Positions 42,433 to 50,830 of a stretch of DNA of 64,000 nt are shown in pieces (within the stretch, counting starts at the first letter, position 1; the number at the start of each line of letters is the position of its first letter). The notes under the pieces are model-generated. The model had not been told where the DNA came from. It did no database searches and saw only the letters and a program-made list of their open reading frames with translations. The translations under genes were made by a program, and so were the position numbers. Source of the stretch: Blautia_A aquisgranensis. Lineage in GTDB: Bacteria > Bacillota > Clostridia > Lachnospirales > Lachnospiraceae. The stretch is from assembly GCF_040096615.1 (NCBI RefSeq), contig NZ_JBBMEJ010000001.1, positions 1 through 64,000 of the forward strand. The letters are read 5' to 3'.

Positions 42433-43168
42433 GCCTTCCTCCTGTTTCTCTTTTTGGTTTTTCGGAGGAAAGCAGTTCCTCCAGTTTCGCACGTTCCCGC
42501 GGCGTAATCTCCCGGTATTTGCCTTCTTCAATACCGTCGATCATCAGATTCATGATCCGTACTCTCTTCAGTGTTACGACCCGGTAGCCGAAATATTCAC
42601 ACATCCGGCGGATCTGCCGGTTCAGGCCCTGGGTAAGAATAATAGAAAAACCGTTCTTTCCTGTTTTTGTCACCTTACAGGTGCGGGTCACGGTGTCCAG
42701 GATCGGCACTCCGCCACTCATGCCTTTTATGAATTCCGGTGTGACCGGTTTGTTGACTGTCACCTGATATTCCTTCTCATGAAAATTCCCGGCTTTCATG
42801 ATACGGTTCACAAGGCTTCCCTCATTCGTAAGAAGCAAAAGCCCCTGAGATTCCTTATCAAGACGGCCTATGGGATATATCCGCACCGGATAGTTCAGAT
42901 ATTCGGTCACGGTCATCTCCTCTCGCTGCTGCTTCGTACTGCAGACAATCCCTCTTGGTTTGTTAAAGAGGAGGAGGATCCTTCTTCCCTGTATGGTTAT
43001 AGGCTTTCCGTCGATACAGATCCTGGCTCCCGGCGATACCTTCGTACCGGCCGGAACTGCCTCTCCGTCAACAGTGATACGCCCCTCTTCTGTCAGTCTG
43101 TCTGCCTCTCTTCTGGAGCAGACGCCTGCGTCACTTAAATATTTATTGATTCTGATTTTTTCGTCCAT
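42251..43168 (-). CDS. rluF: 23S rRNA pseudouridine synthase, RsuA/RluF family
   Basis: A 305-residue protein. The S4 RNA-binding domain covers residues 1-60 (INKYLSDAGVCSRREADRLT), and the catalytic domain has the Asp motif in IYPIGRLDKESQGLLLLT and GLNRQIRRMCEYFGYRV. The family core ends near residue 240. The last 65 or so residues are Arg/Gly-rich, and most are read from DNA that also encodes the ligA start in a different frame (overlap 42251-42432). No RBS is seen and the promoter -10 lies 7 nt before the ATG, so the mRNA may be leaderless. RluF is the best guess among RsuA/RluB/RluE/RluF. Confidence 0.9.
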   Translation of the reverse strand: MDEKIRINKYLSDAGVCSRREADRLTEEGRITVDGEAVPAGTKVSPGARICIDGKPITIQGRRILLLFNKPRGIVCSTKQQREEMTVTEYLNYPVRIYPIGRLDKESQGLLLLTNEGSLVNRIMKAGNFHEKEYQVTVNKPVTPEFIKGMSGGVPILDTVTRTCKVTKTGKNGFSIILTQGLNRQIRRMCEYFGYRVVTLKRVRIMNLMIDGIEEGKYREITPRERAKLEELLSSEKPKRETGGRHERRNHQRNERTGGKAPGSIKGVLSGRQGDHAKRGVRRSVRPAGSSGERNRGGSGRQSHR

Positions 43169-43174
43169 TGTTCT

Positions 43175-43203
43175 ATTATATATTCTTTCACTGGTGTTCG
43201 CAA
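43175..43203 (-). promoter_or_regulatory. Promoter of rluF, giving a leaderless start
   Basis: -35 TTGCGA (43198-43203), 17-nt spacer and consensus -10 TATAAT (43175-43180) on the minus strand. The predicted transcription start (about 43168) coincides with the A of the rluF ATG. Confidence 0.65.
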
Positions 43204-43215
43204 CGCTTATTTTCC

Positions 43216-43244
43216 TTGTATTTTTAATACAGGTATTGTATGAT
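43216..43244 (+). promoter_or_regulatory. Promoter of the choline-binding-type repeat protein gene
   Basis: -35 TTGTAT (43216-43221), 17-nt spacer and -10 TATGAT (43239-43244). It lies 12 nt from the divergent rluF promoter. Confidence 0.55.
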
Positions 43245-43279
43245 TAACAGGAACAGACCAATCATCAGGAGGAAAAAAT

Positions 43280-43801
43280 ATGCAAGGCCGTAATTCACAC
43301 ATTCACCGGCTTCTGATCTTTATTTCGATTTTTTTGTGCCTGCTCTGTGGCATTCTTTTTACCCAGTCATCCGCCGGTCCTTCCGGAAACAGCAAGCTTT
43401 CCGTTACTATCAGAGATACTGCGGTCGTTCCGGAAGCAACCCCGGTTCCGACTGTTTCTGATACGGCAGCTTCTTCGGACTCCGACATAATACCTGCCAC
43501 GTCGACTCCGACTCCCACACCCGAAACGCAGAAAGCTTCCCCGGAAGCTGAGAATGGTGTATGGACAGCCAATGGCTCTGACTGGCTTTTTATGGTAGAT
43601 GGCACTGCCTACACAGGCTGGCTTACCGATACAGATGGCAAACGCTACTATTTTAATAAGAACGGAATCATGCAGCGAGAATGGCTGAAGCTGAAACGCA
43701 AAACCTATTATCTGGACGAGGATGGAATTCTTCAGACAGGTACTTTCACTGCAGATGGGAAGAAATATAAGACTGCCGACGATGGCTCTATTCAAAAATA
43801 G
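43280..43801 (+). CDS. Secreted protein with choline-binding-type (CW_1) repeats
   Basis: A 173-residue exported protein. An N-terminal hydrophobic signal anchor covers residues 10-32 and a Thr/Pro/Ser-rich linker runs to about 95. Three glucan/choline-binding-like repeats follow, of the form GWLTDTDGKRYYFNKNG, EWLKLKRKTYYLDEDG and a last shorter TFTADGKKYKTADDG. Such repeats bind teichoic acid choline or glucans and hold proteins at the surface. No enzymatic domain is attached, so it may be an adaptor or a decayed hydrolase. AGGAGGA precedes the ATG. Confidence 0.87.
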   Translation: MQGRNSHIHRLLIFISIFLCLLCGILFTQSSAGPSGNSKLSVTIRDTAVVPEATPVPTVSDTAASSDSDIIPATSTPTPTPETQKASPEAENGVWTANGSDWLFMVDGTAYTGWLTDTDGKRYYFNKNGIMQREWLKLKRKTYYLDEDGILQTGTFTADGKKYKTADDGSIQK

Positions 43802-43856
43802 CCCCCCGTTGGTGCAGCTGCCCTGCACTGTCAGTGCGATTACAAAAAACATAATT

Positions 43857-43897
43857 GTAAAAAAAATGCAGGCTCCATATCGGAACCTGCATTTCCT
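43857..43897 (-). terminator. Terminator of the SH3 membrane protein gene
   Basis: Stem ATGCAGG/CCTGCAT with an inner TCC/GGA pair. The leftward strand continues in at least eight Ts. Confidence 0.8.
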
Positions 43898-43912
43898 ATT
43901 TACCCTTATTAT

Positions 43913-44833
43913 TTATTCCAGCAGACCACTGTATATATATCCGGTCTGTCCATCATAATCAACCTGTATCCAGTCGCCTTCCTGCCCCTTCTTCTCAACT
44001 TCCGTTCCCGCAGAAAAACCACCGATAATCTCACCCTCTGAATCTGCTGAAGCACGAACATTACAGTCCTCTGTGACTGTCATCATTGTTCCTGACTCTG
44101 CGGAAGCACTGGCATCATCACCAAGCCCCTGCAGAAACTCTGCCAGAGAGGAATCATTTTTCTGAGCCGCATCATAATCAGCCTTTACTTTCGTGATAAG
44201 ATCCTGTACATCCTTCTCAGATTCTAATTTCTTAACATAAGCACTGATATCTGTATCCGCATCAGCGCCTCCCTTGATCTTCAGGCTTCCGTCACTGTCT
44301 GTCTCAACATAAAACTGGCTCAGTGCCGGAACCGGAGTTTCAATACCTGTACAGATATAATTAAAGACGACATAAACGACATACGAGCCGTCCGTCATTC
44401 CTTTCTTCGCGTAAACATCCTGTACCTCATATCCGTCAATATAATCCCTTGAATTAACCTGTGACTCGTCGGCCGGTGTAAATCCGTCCTCGATCGTCTT
44501 AAGTGTTGCAATGTCTTTTTCCCCAAAAGCTTTATAATAGCTTTGAATCAGCTCGGTTACTTCCGTGCTGGCTTTTTCCATGGTTGTCTCCGCATCAGCT
44601 TCTGCTGCGGGACTGGCGTCTTTCTTCTCGTCTGTCTCCCCATCATTTGCCGGAGAAGAAGGATCATTTTCCTGGTTACTTTTGGCTGTTGTCTGATCTT
44701 CATTGGAATTCCCCTTCTTACCTCCAACACAGGCGCGCACGCCAAAGATCAGAACAAGCACGATTAACAGAATTGCTCCGCCTAACATAAAATAGCGAAG
44801 GTTATCTGATAACCATTCTCTGAAATCATCCAA
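43913..44833 (-). CDS. Membrane-anchored SH3-domain protein
   Basis: A 306-residue protein. A short cytoplasmic start is followed by one membrane helix at about residues 15-35 (LGGAILLIVLVLIFGVRACV). An acidic Ser/Asp/Glu-rich stalk runs to about 90, a globular domain resembling DUF4878/NTF2-like folds covers 95-215, and a C-terminal SH3b domain covers about 240-306 (CNVRASADSEGEIIGGF, WIQVDYDGQTGYIYSGLLE). It probably senses or binds the cell wall. The start is a TTG at 44833 with GGAGG 8 nt upstream; a longer reading would run backward through the tRNA gene and is excluded. Confidence 0.85.
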   Translation of the reverse strand: MDDFREWLSDNLRYFMLGGAILLIVLVLIFGVRACVGGKKGNSNEDQTTAKSNQENDPSSPANDGETDEKKDASPAAEADAETTMEKASTEVTELIQSYYKAFGEKDIATLKTIEDGFTPADESQVNSRDYIDGYEVQDVYAKKGMTDGSYVVYVVFNYICTGIETPVPALSQFYVETDSDGSLKIKGGADADTDISAYVKKLESEKDVQDLITKVKADYDAAQKNDSSLAEFLQGLGDDASASAESGTMMTVTEDCNVRASADSEGEIIGGFSAGTEVEKKGQEGDWIQVDYDGQTGYIYSGLLE

Positions 44834-44889
44834 GTTCTTGTCCTCCTTATCATAACAACACACCGGAACAGCTCCACTGTCCCGGGTAG

Positions 44890-44961
44890 CACACCTGAAG
44901 GGAATCGAACCCCCGCACATGGTACCGGAAACCACTGCTCTATCCACTGAGCTACAGGTGC
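44890..44961 (-). tRNA. tRNA-Arg (anticodon CCG)
   Basis: A complete cloverleaf can be drawn on the minus strand. It has a 7-bp acceptor GCACCTG with a G1-U72 wobble, D-stem GCTC/GAGC, anticodon stem GTGGT/ACCAT with loop TTCCGGT giving anticodon CCG (reads CGG), T-arm loop TTCGATT and discriminator G. No CCA is encoded. It is 56 nt upstream of the SH3 membrane protein gene. Confidence 0.95.
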
Positions 44962-45126
44962 ATAATGAAAAACATAACTCGCAAATCGGATATGAAATTA
45001 TCAAAGTAGGCTTACACTGTCTTTGATTCTAACACAAAAACAAAAAATTGTAAAGATTTTTTTAAACAGTGTACATTCATCACACATTTCGAGCATTTTC
45101 GCCATATTTGTCAACCATATTTTTCC

Positions 45127-45151
45127 AAAAAATCTGTCTGTATCAGACAGA
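45127..45151 (-). terminator. Terminator of the DUF6077-like locus
   Basis: 8-bp stem TCTGTCTG/CAGACAGA with a 3-nt loop followed leftward by six Ts. Confidence 0.8.
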
Positions 45152-45165
45152 GGAGTGAAGTTTCA

Positions 45166-45999
45166 TCACCCCTCATACCTGTATACAACATATTTTTCGG
45201 TCTGCGCCACAGGCACACATCCTGCCTCGCGAAGATAATCGTGGCAGTTCTGCTCCAGCTGAACCACAAGATACTCTGTTTTCGTCTTTTTCAGAGATGA
45301 TTTGAATTTCTTCATATCTGTATCTGTCATCTGGTAGCTGACCACATCCATGATCACCTTCTGTATCTGATAATCCTTCTTTTTTTCGTAGTTTCCCACC
45401 ACTGTGCTTCCTGCCCTGTACAGACGATAATTCCGGTTCAGAACCAGGATCAGGGAAGGATCATACTGTCTTGCCACCATATTCATATCATCGCCGAAAA
45501 CGATCCGTGGCTGTTCATTTTTGCTGTCTTTGTGTATCACATCACAGATGGAGCGCAGCTCATCCGGAACTTTGTAGATATTCTCTGCAACGGCAAAATC
45601 CTTTGCAATGCCAGGAATGGGAGTTCCGGTAGCCACGATCACCCCTCCCAGAATGACAGCAAGGAGGACTTTTGCCCATTTTGCCCGGATAAGTCCCACT
45701 AGACGCACCGCGTAATACGCAACACCCGGTATCACCGGAAGGATCCATATGAACCGATAATATTCATTTTCAAAATTCGCCTTTGGCACAACATATTTCA
45801 CAAGGAACGGATTGTATACCGTAAGTGCCAGAAAGACGGTATAAAACAGAAAGACCCAGGCCTCTTTTTTCTTGTGGCAGAAAATATTCCACAGGATCCC
45901 CAGCAGAAAAAATACCGGCAATATACAGCCACTCCAGTAATTTTCCATGCAGACCTTCACAAAATTAAGGCCAAGCTCTTCGATCGTTACTCCTGCCAT
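45166..45999 (-). CDS. Membrane protein, possible C-terminal half of a DUF6077-like protein
   Basis: A 277-residue protein. Four hydrophobic segments lie in residues 20-130, followed by a soluble C-terminal domain of about 140 residues with IVFGDDMNMVARQYDPS and LNRNYRLYRAG. No function is recognised. It begins 109 nt after the upstream DUF6077-like gene with a modest GGAG before the ATG. The region between the two remains largely open in the upstream frame after a single stop codon, so the two may be halves of one broken gene. As a standalone product it would still be a polytopic membrane protein. Confidence 0.6.
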   Translation of the reverse strand: MAGVTIEELGLNFVKVCMENYWSGCILPVFFLLGILWNIFCHKKKEAWVFLFYTVFLALTVYNPFLVKYVVPKANFENEYYRFIWILPVIPGVAYYAVRLVGLIRAKWAKVLLAVILGGVIVATGTPIPGIAKDFAVAENIYKVPDELRSICDVIHKDSKNEQPRIVFGDDMNMVARQYDPSLILVLNRNYRLYRAGSTVVGNYEKKKDYQIQKVIMDVVSYQMTDTDMKKFKSSLKKTKTEYLVVQLEQNCHDYLREAGCVPVAQTEKYVVYRYEG

Positions 46000-46108
46000 T
46001 TTCTATTCTCCTATTTGTAGCATTTTTGCAGCATTCCGGGCAGGCACCATTTCCGGTTCTGTCCGCCGTTTCCCGAAATGCTGTATATTTCTTCGCTGCA
46101 TGCAGTAT

Positions 46109-47167
46109 TTACGATGCCGGAAACACCAGCCATCCCAACTTCGACGAAAAATAAACCGCCGCATAGAGAAATCCCGACACCATACAAAGTGCATAAGGGA
46201 TCGCCCAGGAAAGTTTTCTCCGGAAAAGCATTACCGGAAGTACTGCTGCACTGACTGCCACCGGATAAATAATGGATGATCCGGAAAAAGTCAGCGCACT
46301 GACGGAAGCCAGCACAAGAAACACCCAGGTATTTCGAGACTTTTCATCCATCCACAGGCAGACCGCCGCATAAAATGCAGCCGGGATCGCTACATTGGCA
46401 AGCAAGGCTTTTCCTTCATAGCATCGGGTAAGCTGGAAGGTTCCTGATGTATAAAGGGAATAGGAAAACAGCTGCAGCAGGCATACAAAGACCACAAAAA
46501 GGTCTGCCTTCTTCACATCTTCCCTGAAAAGCTTTTTTCCAAGCTGGTAAAAAAGCAGATTGATCATCAGAACATTCACAACTGCCATCACGATCTTGGA
46601 CTGTACGATCGGATGAATTCCAAGGAGACAGCACCATACCGCATTGTTCATCGGATATGCTGACAGGTCATATCGGATATTAAAATTCTTCTGAAGCACT
46701 CCAGTAAGGGGATTATACCTGGCCAGCGTGTCCGTATATACAGATGTGCTCACCTCACCAACGTAATGTGCCGCATCTGCTGTATTATCCTGATATGCTG
46801 CCACCAGCAGACATTGCAGAAGAACTACTGCTGCCACAAGCAGAAGCATCCAGGAATGAGCCTTAAGCACATTCCCCCATTCTCTCAACTGATGAAACCA
46901 TTGTCTGTGCAAAAACAGGCAGCCCGCAAAAACTGTCGAAACCATAACCGCTGCCCAGAACCACGCAAAATGTGTGAGGCTTATCCATTTCAGAGTCATA
47001 GGCACAGCAATCAGCTCAAATACCGAAAAATACAGAAGATATCCCATAAAAAGTGCCATGGATGTCTCTGCCTTCATCCGAAGAAGTCGCATCAGAAGGC
47101 TTCCTGCACAGAAAAACACAAGAAGCTCCAGGATGATACCTGCCGGAATCAGCATCAGTTCTCGCAT
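46109..47167 (-). CDS. DUF6077-like polytopic membrane protein
   Basis: A 352-residue membrane protein with about nine or ten hydrophobic segments and a hydrophilic loop containing DNTADAAHYVGEVSTSVYTDTL. This resembles lumenal loops of GT-C-type transferases and the DUF6077 family. It is short for such proteins; the stop at 46109 follows a membrane segment directly (GWLVFPAS), so truncation is possible. It begins 3 nt after the xdhA stop and so could be cotranscribed with the molybdenum hydroxylase operon. Confidence 0.65.
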   Translation of the reverse strand: MRELMLIPAGIILELLVFFCAGSLLMRLLRMKAETSMALFMGYLLYFSVFELIAVPMTLKWISLTHFAWFWAAVMVSTVFAGCLFLHRQWFHQLREWGNVLKAHSWMLLLVAAVVLLQCLLVAAYQDNTADAAHYVGEVSTSVYTDTLARYNPLTGVLQKNFNIRYDLSAYPMNNAVWCCLLGIHPIVQSKIVMAVVNVLMINLLFYQLGKKLFREDVKKADLFVVFVCLLQLFSYSLYTSGTFQLTRCYEGKALLANVAIPAAFYAAVCLWMDEKSRNTWVFLVLASVSALTFSGSSIIYPVAVSAAVLPVMLFRRKLSWAIPYALCMVSGFLYAAVYFSSKLGWLVFPAS

Positions 47168-47170
47168 CCT

Positions 47171-49465
47171 TTACACCTTCTCTCCGTTTTCCTTAGCCAG
47201 GATTCCCATAGCAACCTTTTCCGGAGTGATCGGAAGCTCACGGACACGGACTCCTGTTGCATTATAAACTGCGTTGGCAATCGCCGGGCACGGAGTATCG
47301 ATCACAAGCTCGCCGATGGATTTCGCACCAAACGGTCCGCTCTTCTCATAGCTGCTCTCAAACTCGATCCGGACGCTTGGAAGATCCATACGGTTCGGAA
47401 TCTTGTACTGCATGAACGAATTGTTCCGTATCTTACCTTTATCTGTGTACTTCACATCCTCATAAAGAGCCATTCCGATTCCCTGTCCGATACCGCCCTC
47501 TGCCTGTACCCTGGCAAGATTCGGGTTGATCGGAGTTCCGCAGTCGATCACACCAACATAATCGATCACATCGACCTGTCCTGTCTCCTTATCAATCTCA
47601 ACCTCAGCAGCACCTGCCATAAACGGCGGCGGGGAGATCGGAGAAGAAAATTCCTTTGTCACCTGAAGCTCACTGCTGATACCACAGGTGCTCTTTCCTG
47701 CGATCTGTCTCAGGGTAACCTCCTTACCGTCTTCTGTGCGAACGATGGTTCCGTCAAAATCGGTATCCTCCAAAGCTACCCCCAGCATATCCGCACCGAA
47801 AGCATGAATTCGTTTTCTCAGCTCTGTGCAGGCCTGGATCACTGCATTTCCTGTAGCATAGGTAGTTGAAGAAGCATAGGAGCCGGAATCATATGGTGAA
47901 ATATCTGTATCCACACTGAATACAACGATGTTTTTCATGTCGGTATCCAGACAGTCTGCCGCCATCTGTGCAAGGATCGTGTCGCAGCCGGTTCCCATAT
48001 CTGAGCATCCAAGTGCTAGTGTATAGGAGCCATCCTCGTTGAGCTTGATATCCGCACCACCTACATCGATTCCCGCAATGGATGAGCCCTGCATGGCCAT
48101 GGCGATTCCTACACCACGGACCTTGCCGTTACCCATATCACGGAACGGGTATTTCTCATCCCAGCCAATCATTTCTTTTGCACGGGCCACGCATTTGTCC
48201 ATGGTACAGCTTCCGTTGATCGGAACATCCGGATATCCAGGAAGGGCTTCTCCCTCCATCGGCATGTTCATCTCCCGGAATTTCACCGGATCGATACCCA
48301 TCTTGTGCGCCAGCTCATCTGCCGCAGACTCCACTGCAAAAATACCCTGGGTCGCACCATAGCCACGGTACGCACCGGCTGCCTGCATATTCGTATAGAC
48401 CACATCATAGGCAAACCGGTAAGCCTCGGTATGTCTGTAGAGTGCAATGGACTTATGTCCGGAAAGTCCGACGGTTGTCGGGCCATGCTCCCCGTAGGCT
48501 CCTGTGTTGGAAAGCGTATAAAGATCGATTGCTTTTACGATACCGTTTTCGTCGGCACCCATGCGGATACGGACTTCCATCTCATGACGCGGTGAGGATG
48601 CGATCATGGACTCTTTTCTTGAAAAAATGATCTTGGACGGCCGTCCTGTGACCCAGGTCACAAGTGCCGGATAAACCTCGCTGACAGAAGACTGCTTCGC
48701 TCCGAAGCCACCGCCAATTCGAGGCTTGATCACGCGGATCTTAGAGGACGGGATATCCAGTGCATTTCCTACGATTCGTCTGACATGGAACGGAATCTGT
48801 GTGGAAGAAACCACGGTCAGTCTCTGAAAATGATCCATATAGCAATATGTCCGGAACGTCTCCATCATAGTCTGCTGGTTGGCCTTCGTATGATAGACCT
48901 GATCTACGGTATAAGCGCATTTTTCCAGCATGGCATCCACGTCCCCCACCTCTTCTACATTGGAAGAACACAGATTACGCTTATTATCGCCGCCTGCTGG
49001 GATCGGCATATACCAGTCCTCCTCCGGATGAACCAGGATAGGATTATCTTTGGCTGTATGAATGTCAAGCACCGGCTCCTCCACACGGTACTTTACCTTG
49101 ATGCGTTTCAGGGCCTTGTCAACAGCTTCTTCTGTCTCACCGGCTACAATGGCAACCGTATCTCCTACAAAACGCACATGCTTATCAATGATATAACGAT
49201 CCCACGGGCTGATTTCCGGCGCTGTCTGACCTGCCAGGGTAAAACGCTTATGGGAAACATCATCATATGTAAGAACACAGGCGATTCCTTCTATTTTTTT
49301 TGCCGCGTCGGTCTTGATTTCTTCCACCCAGGCGTTGGCATACGGGCTTCGAAGAAGCTTCACAATAAGACAGTCTGAAGGCGCAAGATCATCGGTGTAG
49401 ACCGGTTTTCCGGTTACCAGTGACATGGCATCTGTTTTTGGTACCGGTTTATTTACGTATTTCAT
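47171..49465 (-). CDS. Xanthine dehydrogenase family, molybdopterin-binding subunit
   Basis: The catalytic subunit, 764 residues, of a three-subunit molybdenum hydroxylase. Marks are the N-terminal KPVPKTDAMSLVTGKPVYTDD, GGGFGAKQ near residue 255, GAYRGYGATQ, MGTGCDTILAQMAAD and the C-terminal catalytic-Glu region QAEGGIGQGIGMALYED. The substrate could be xanthine, another purine or a different heterocycle. The presence of yqeB, yqeC, yedF and an XdhC-like gene elsewhere in the window suggests a selenium-containing cofactor. The start at 49465 has AGGAGG upstream and overlaps the Fe-S subunit stop by 4 nt. No selenocysteine codon is needed. Confidence 0.92.
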   Translation of the reverse strand: MKYVNKPVPKTDAMSLVTGKPVYTDDLAPSDCLIVKLLRSPYANAWVEEIKTDAAKKIEGIACVLTYDDVSHKRFTLAGQTAPEISPWDRYIIDKHVRFVGDTVAIVAGETEEAVDKALKRIKVKYRVEEPVLDIHTAKDNPILVHPEEDWYMPIPAGGDNKRNLCSSNVEEVGDVDAMLEKCAYTVDQVYHTKANQQTMMETFRTYCYMDHFQRLTVVSSTQIPFHVRRIVGNALDIPSSKIRVIKPRIGGGFGAKQSSVSEVYPALVTWVTGRPSKIIFSRKESMIASSPRHEMEVRIRMGADENGIVKAIDLYTLSNTGAYGEHGPTTVGLSGHKSIALYRHTEAYRFAYDVVYTNMQAAGAYRGYGATQGIFAVESAADELAHKMGIDPVKFREMNMPMEGEALPGYPDVPINGSCTMDKCVARAKEMIGWDEKYPFRDMGNGKVRGVGIAMAMQGSSIAGIDVGGADIKLNEDGSYTLALGCSDMGTGCDTILAQMAADCLDTDMKNIVVFSVDTDISPYDSGSYASSTTYATGNAVIQACTELRKRIHAFGADMLGVALEDTDFDGTIVRTEDGKEVTLRQIAGKSTCGISSELQVTKEFSSPISPPPFMAGAAEVEIDKETGQVDVIDYVGVIDCGTPINPNLARVQAEGGIGQGIGMALYEDVKYTDKGKIRNNSFMQYKIPNRMDLPSVRIEFESSYEKSGPFGAKSIGELVIDTPCPAIANAVYNATGVRVRELPITPEKVAMGILAKENGEKV

Positions 49466-49935
49466 TCTCCTTCCTCCTGTCTTTTTTTGTAGTCGAGAAA
49501 TTTCAGGATACTTCTTGTCTGTCCCACAAACCCGGAGCAGCGGCACAGGTTTCCGGAAAGATATTCCCGAATCTCATCCTCTGTAGGATCCTCAAGCTCA
49601 CGGAGCATGGCAAAAACATTCATGATAAAGCCAGGATTGCAAAAACCACACTGCTCTGCTCCCTCATTAGCCATAAACTGGCCGAATTCTTTTGCTTCCT
49701 CCTGCATGCCTTCCAGTGTGACGATCTTTTTACCATCTGCACGTGCAGCCAGCATGGAGCAGGAAAGAACCGGACGGTCATCCATCAGAACCGTGCAAAG
49801 TCCACAGTTCGCTGTTTCACAGCCACGTTTCACGCTGTAGCAGCTGTTTTTGCGGAGAAAATCCAGAAGCAGCTCGGAAGCATCTACCTCTGCCTGTTTT
49901 TTTCTTCCGTTTAACCAGAACGTGATGTTCATCAA
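49462..49935 (-). CDS. Xanthine dehydrogenase family, 2Fe-2S subunit
   Basis: A 157-residue subunit with two [2Fe-2S] domains. Plant-type ferredoxin Cys residues lie in VKRGCETANCGLC with a further Cys in VLSC (about residues 39-60). A helical domain carries CGFCNPGFIMN and CRCSG (about 97-135). It passes electrons from the molybdenum site to the FAD subunit. It overlaps both neighbours by 4 nt, so the three subunits are translated in step. Confidence 0.95.
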   Translation of the reverse strand: MMNITFWLNGRKKQAEVDASELLLDFLRKNSCYSVKRGCETANCGLCTVLMDDRPVLSCSMLAARADGKKIVTLEGMQEEAKEFGQFMANEGAEQCGFCNPGFIMNVFAMLRELEDPTEDEIREYLSGNLCRCSGFVGQTRSILKFLDYKKRQEEGE

Positions 49936-50741
49936 TCTCTACCTCCAATCTCTTCCCATGCTCTTCTTGTAAGAACTTTTACAAGGAGGGTTCTGTATTC
50001 TTTTGAGGCACGCATATTTTTATCGGTAGCAACATGCTCTGCTGCATATTCGGCAAAAGCCTTCGCTGCCTCTTTTTTCTCCTGCGGATCCTTCTTTGCA
50101 AAATCTGCGAGAATGCCTTCTGTATCCTCTGCAACAACGGCTCTGGCCGGTCTTGCACCGATCACGGTTCTCGGCACTCCGTCAATAAGCGAAGCTGCAC
50201 AGGTCAGCACCGGAAAATCTGTGGAGTTATTCCGCTGACTTAAGTACACTGTATTCAGAGGAGCCTTTTTCACAATGATATTTACAAGGATATCATTGTC
50301 ACGCTCCATCTGTGCAAATTCTGTAAGCGGGATCCTTCCTCTGTCATAAAGCTCTACCCAGGTATCCATGGCAAGGAACATAGTGAGCACATCCGAAAAT
50401 CCGAAACGCCCGAAAATACTTCCGCCCACTGTGGCGCAGTTGCGGAACTGCACGCCTACGATATGACGGACACTCTCACGGATCGCACCATTGGTATATT
50501 CATTGAGCGATTTATGAGTCTCCAGCGTGTGAAGCGGGGTCATACATCCGATCACAAACTCTTCTTCTGTTTCTGTGATCGTATCCAGTCCCAGCCCGGA
50601 AAGGTCTATAGCTGTGACAATATTGCGATTGCCCATTTTCAGCCAGACCATGCCGCCCAGAATAATGGCTGTTTTTTTCTGATTCAGCTCATAGGCCTGG
50701 GTAAGACTCTCTGCCTTTACATAATTTTTTATCTTGAGCAT
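49932..50741 (-). CDS. Xanthine dehydrogenase family, FAD-binding subunit
   Basis: A 269-residue FAD-binding subunit of the CoxM/XdhB type. The FAD-binding PCMH domain (residues 1-165) shows TAIILGGMVWLKMG, DLSGLGLD and QFRNCATVGGSIFGRFGFSD, and a CO dehydrogenase flavoprotein C-terminal domain follows. It is the first gene of the operon. A promoter is at 50761-50788 and AGAAGGG lies before the ATG. Confidence 0.94.
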   Translation of the reverse strand: MLKIKNYVKAESLTQAYELNQKKTAIILGGMVWLKMGNRNIVTAIDLSGLGLDTITETEEEFVIGCMTPLHTLETHKSLNEYTNGAIRESVRHIVGVQFRNCATVGGSIFGRFGFSDVLTMFLAMDTWVELYDRGRIPLTEFAQMERDNDILVNIIVKKAPLNTVYLSQRNNSTDFPVLTCAASLIDGVPRTVIGARPARAVVAEDTEGILADFAKKDPQEKKEAAKAFAEYAAEHVATDKNMRASKEYRTLLVKVLTRRAWEEIGGRD

Positions 50742-50760
50742 ATTTTTTCCCTTCTGAAAA

Positions 50761-50788
50761 ATATTATCATTATTTATCCAAGTGTTAA
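50761..50788 (-). promoter_or_regulatory. Promoter of the molybdenum hydroxylase operon
   Basis: -35 TTAACA (50783-50788), 16-nt spacer and -10 TAATAT (50761-50766) on the minus strand, 20 nt before the first start codon. Confidence 0.5.
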
Positions 50789-50830
50789 TTTTAGCAGACC
50801 CGTATAAAAATATCCACTGCTATTTCCATT

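Noticed and set aside
44834..45004. N-terminal extension of the SH3 membrane protein
   Set aside because: It would translate through tRNA-Arg(CCG); the TTG at 44833 with GGAGG explains the start.
47171..50741. Search for in-frame UGA selenocysteine in the hydroxylase subunits, YedF and the cysteine desulfurase
   Set aside because: All frames are uninterrupted with ordinary stops; selenium would be in the cofactor, not as selenocysteine.
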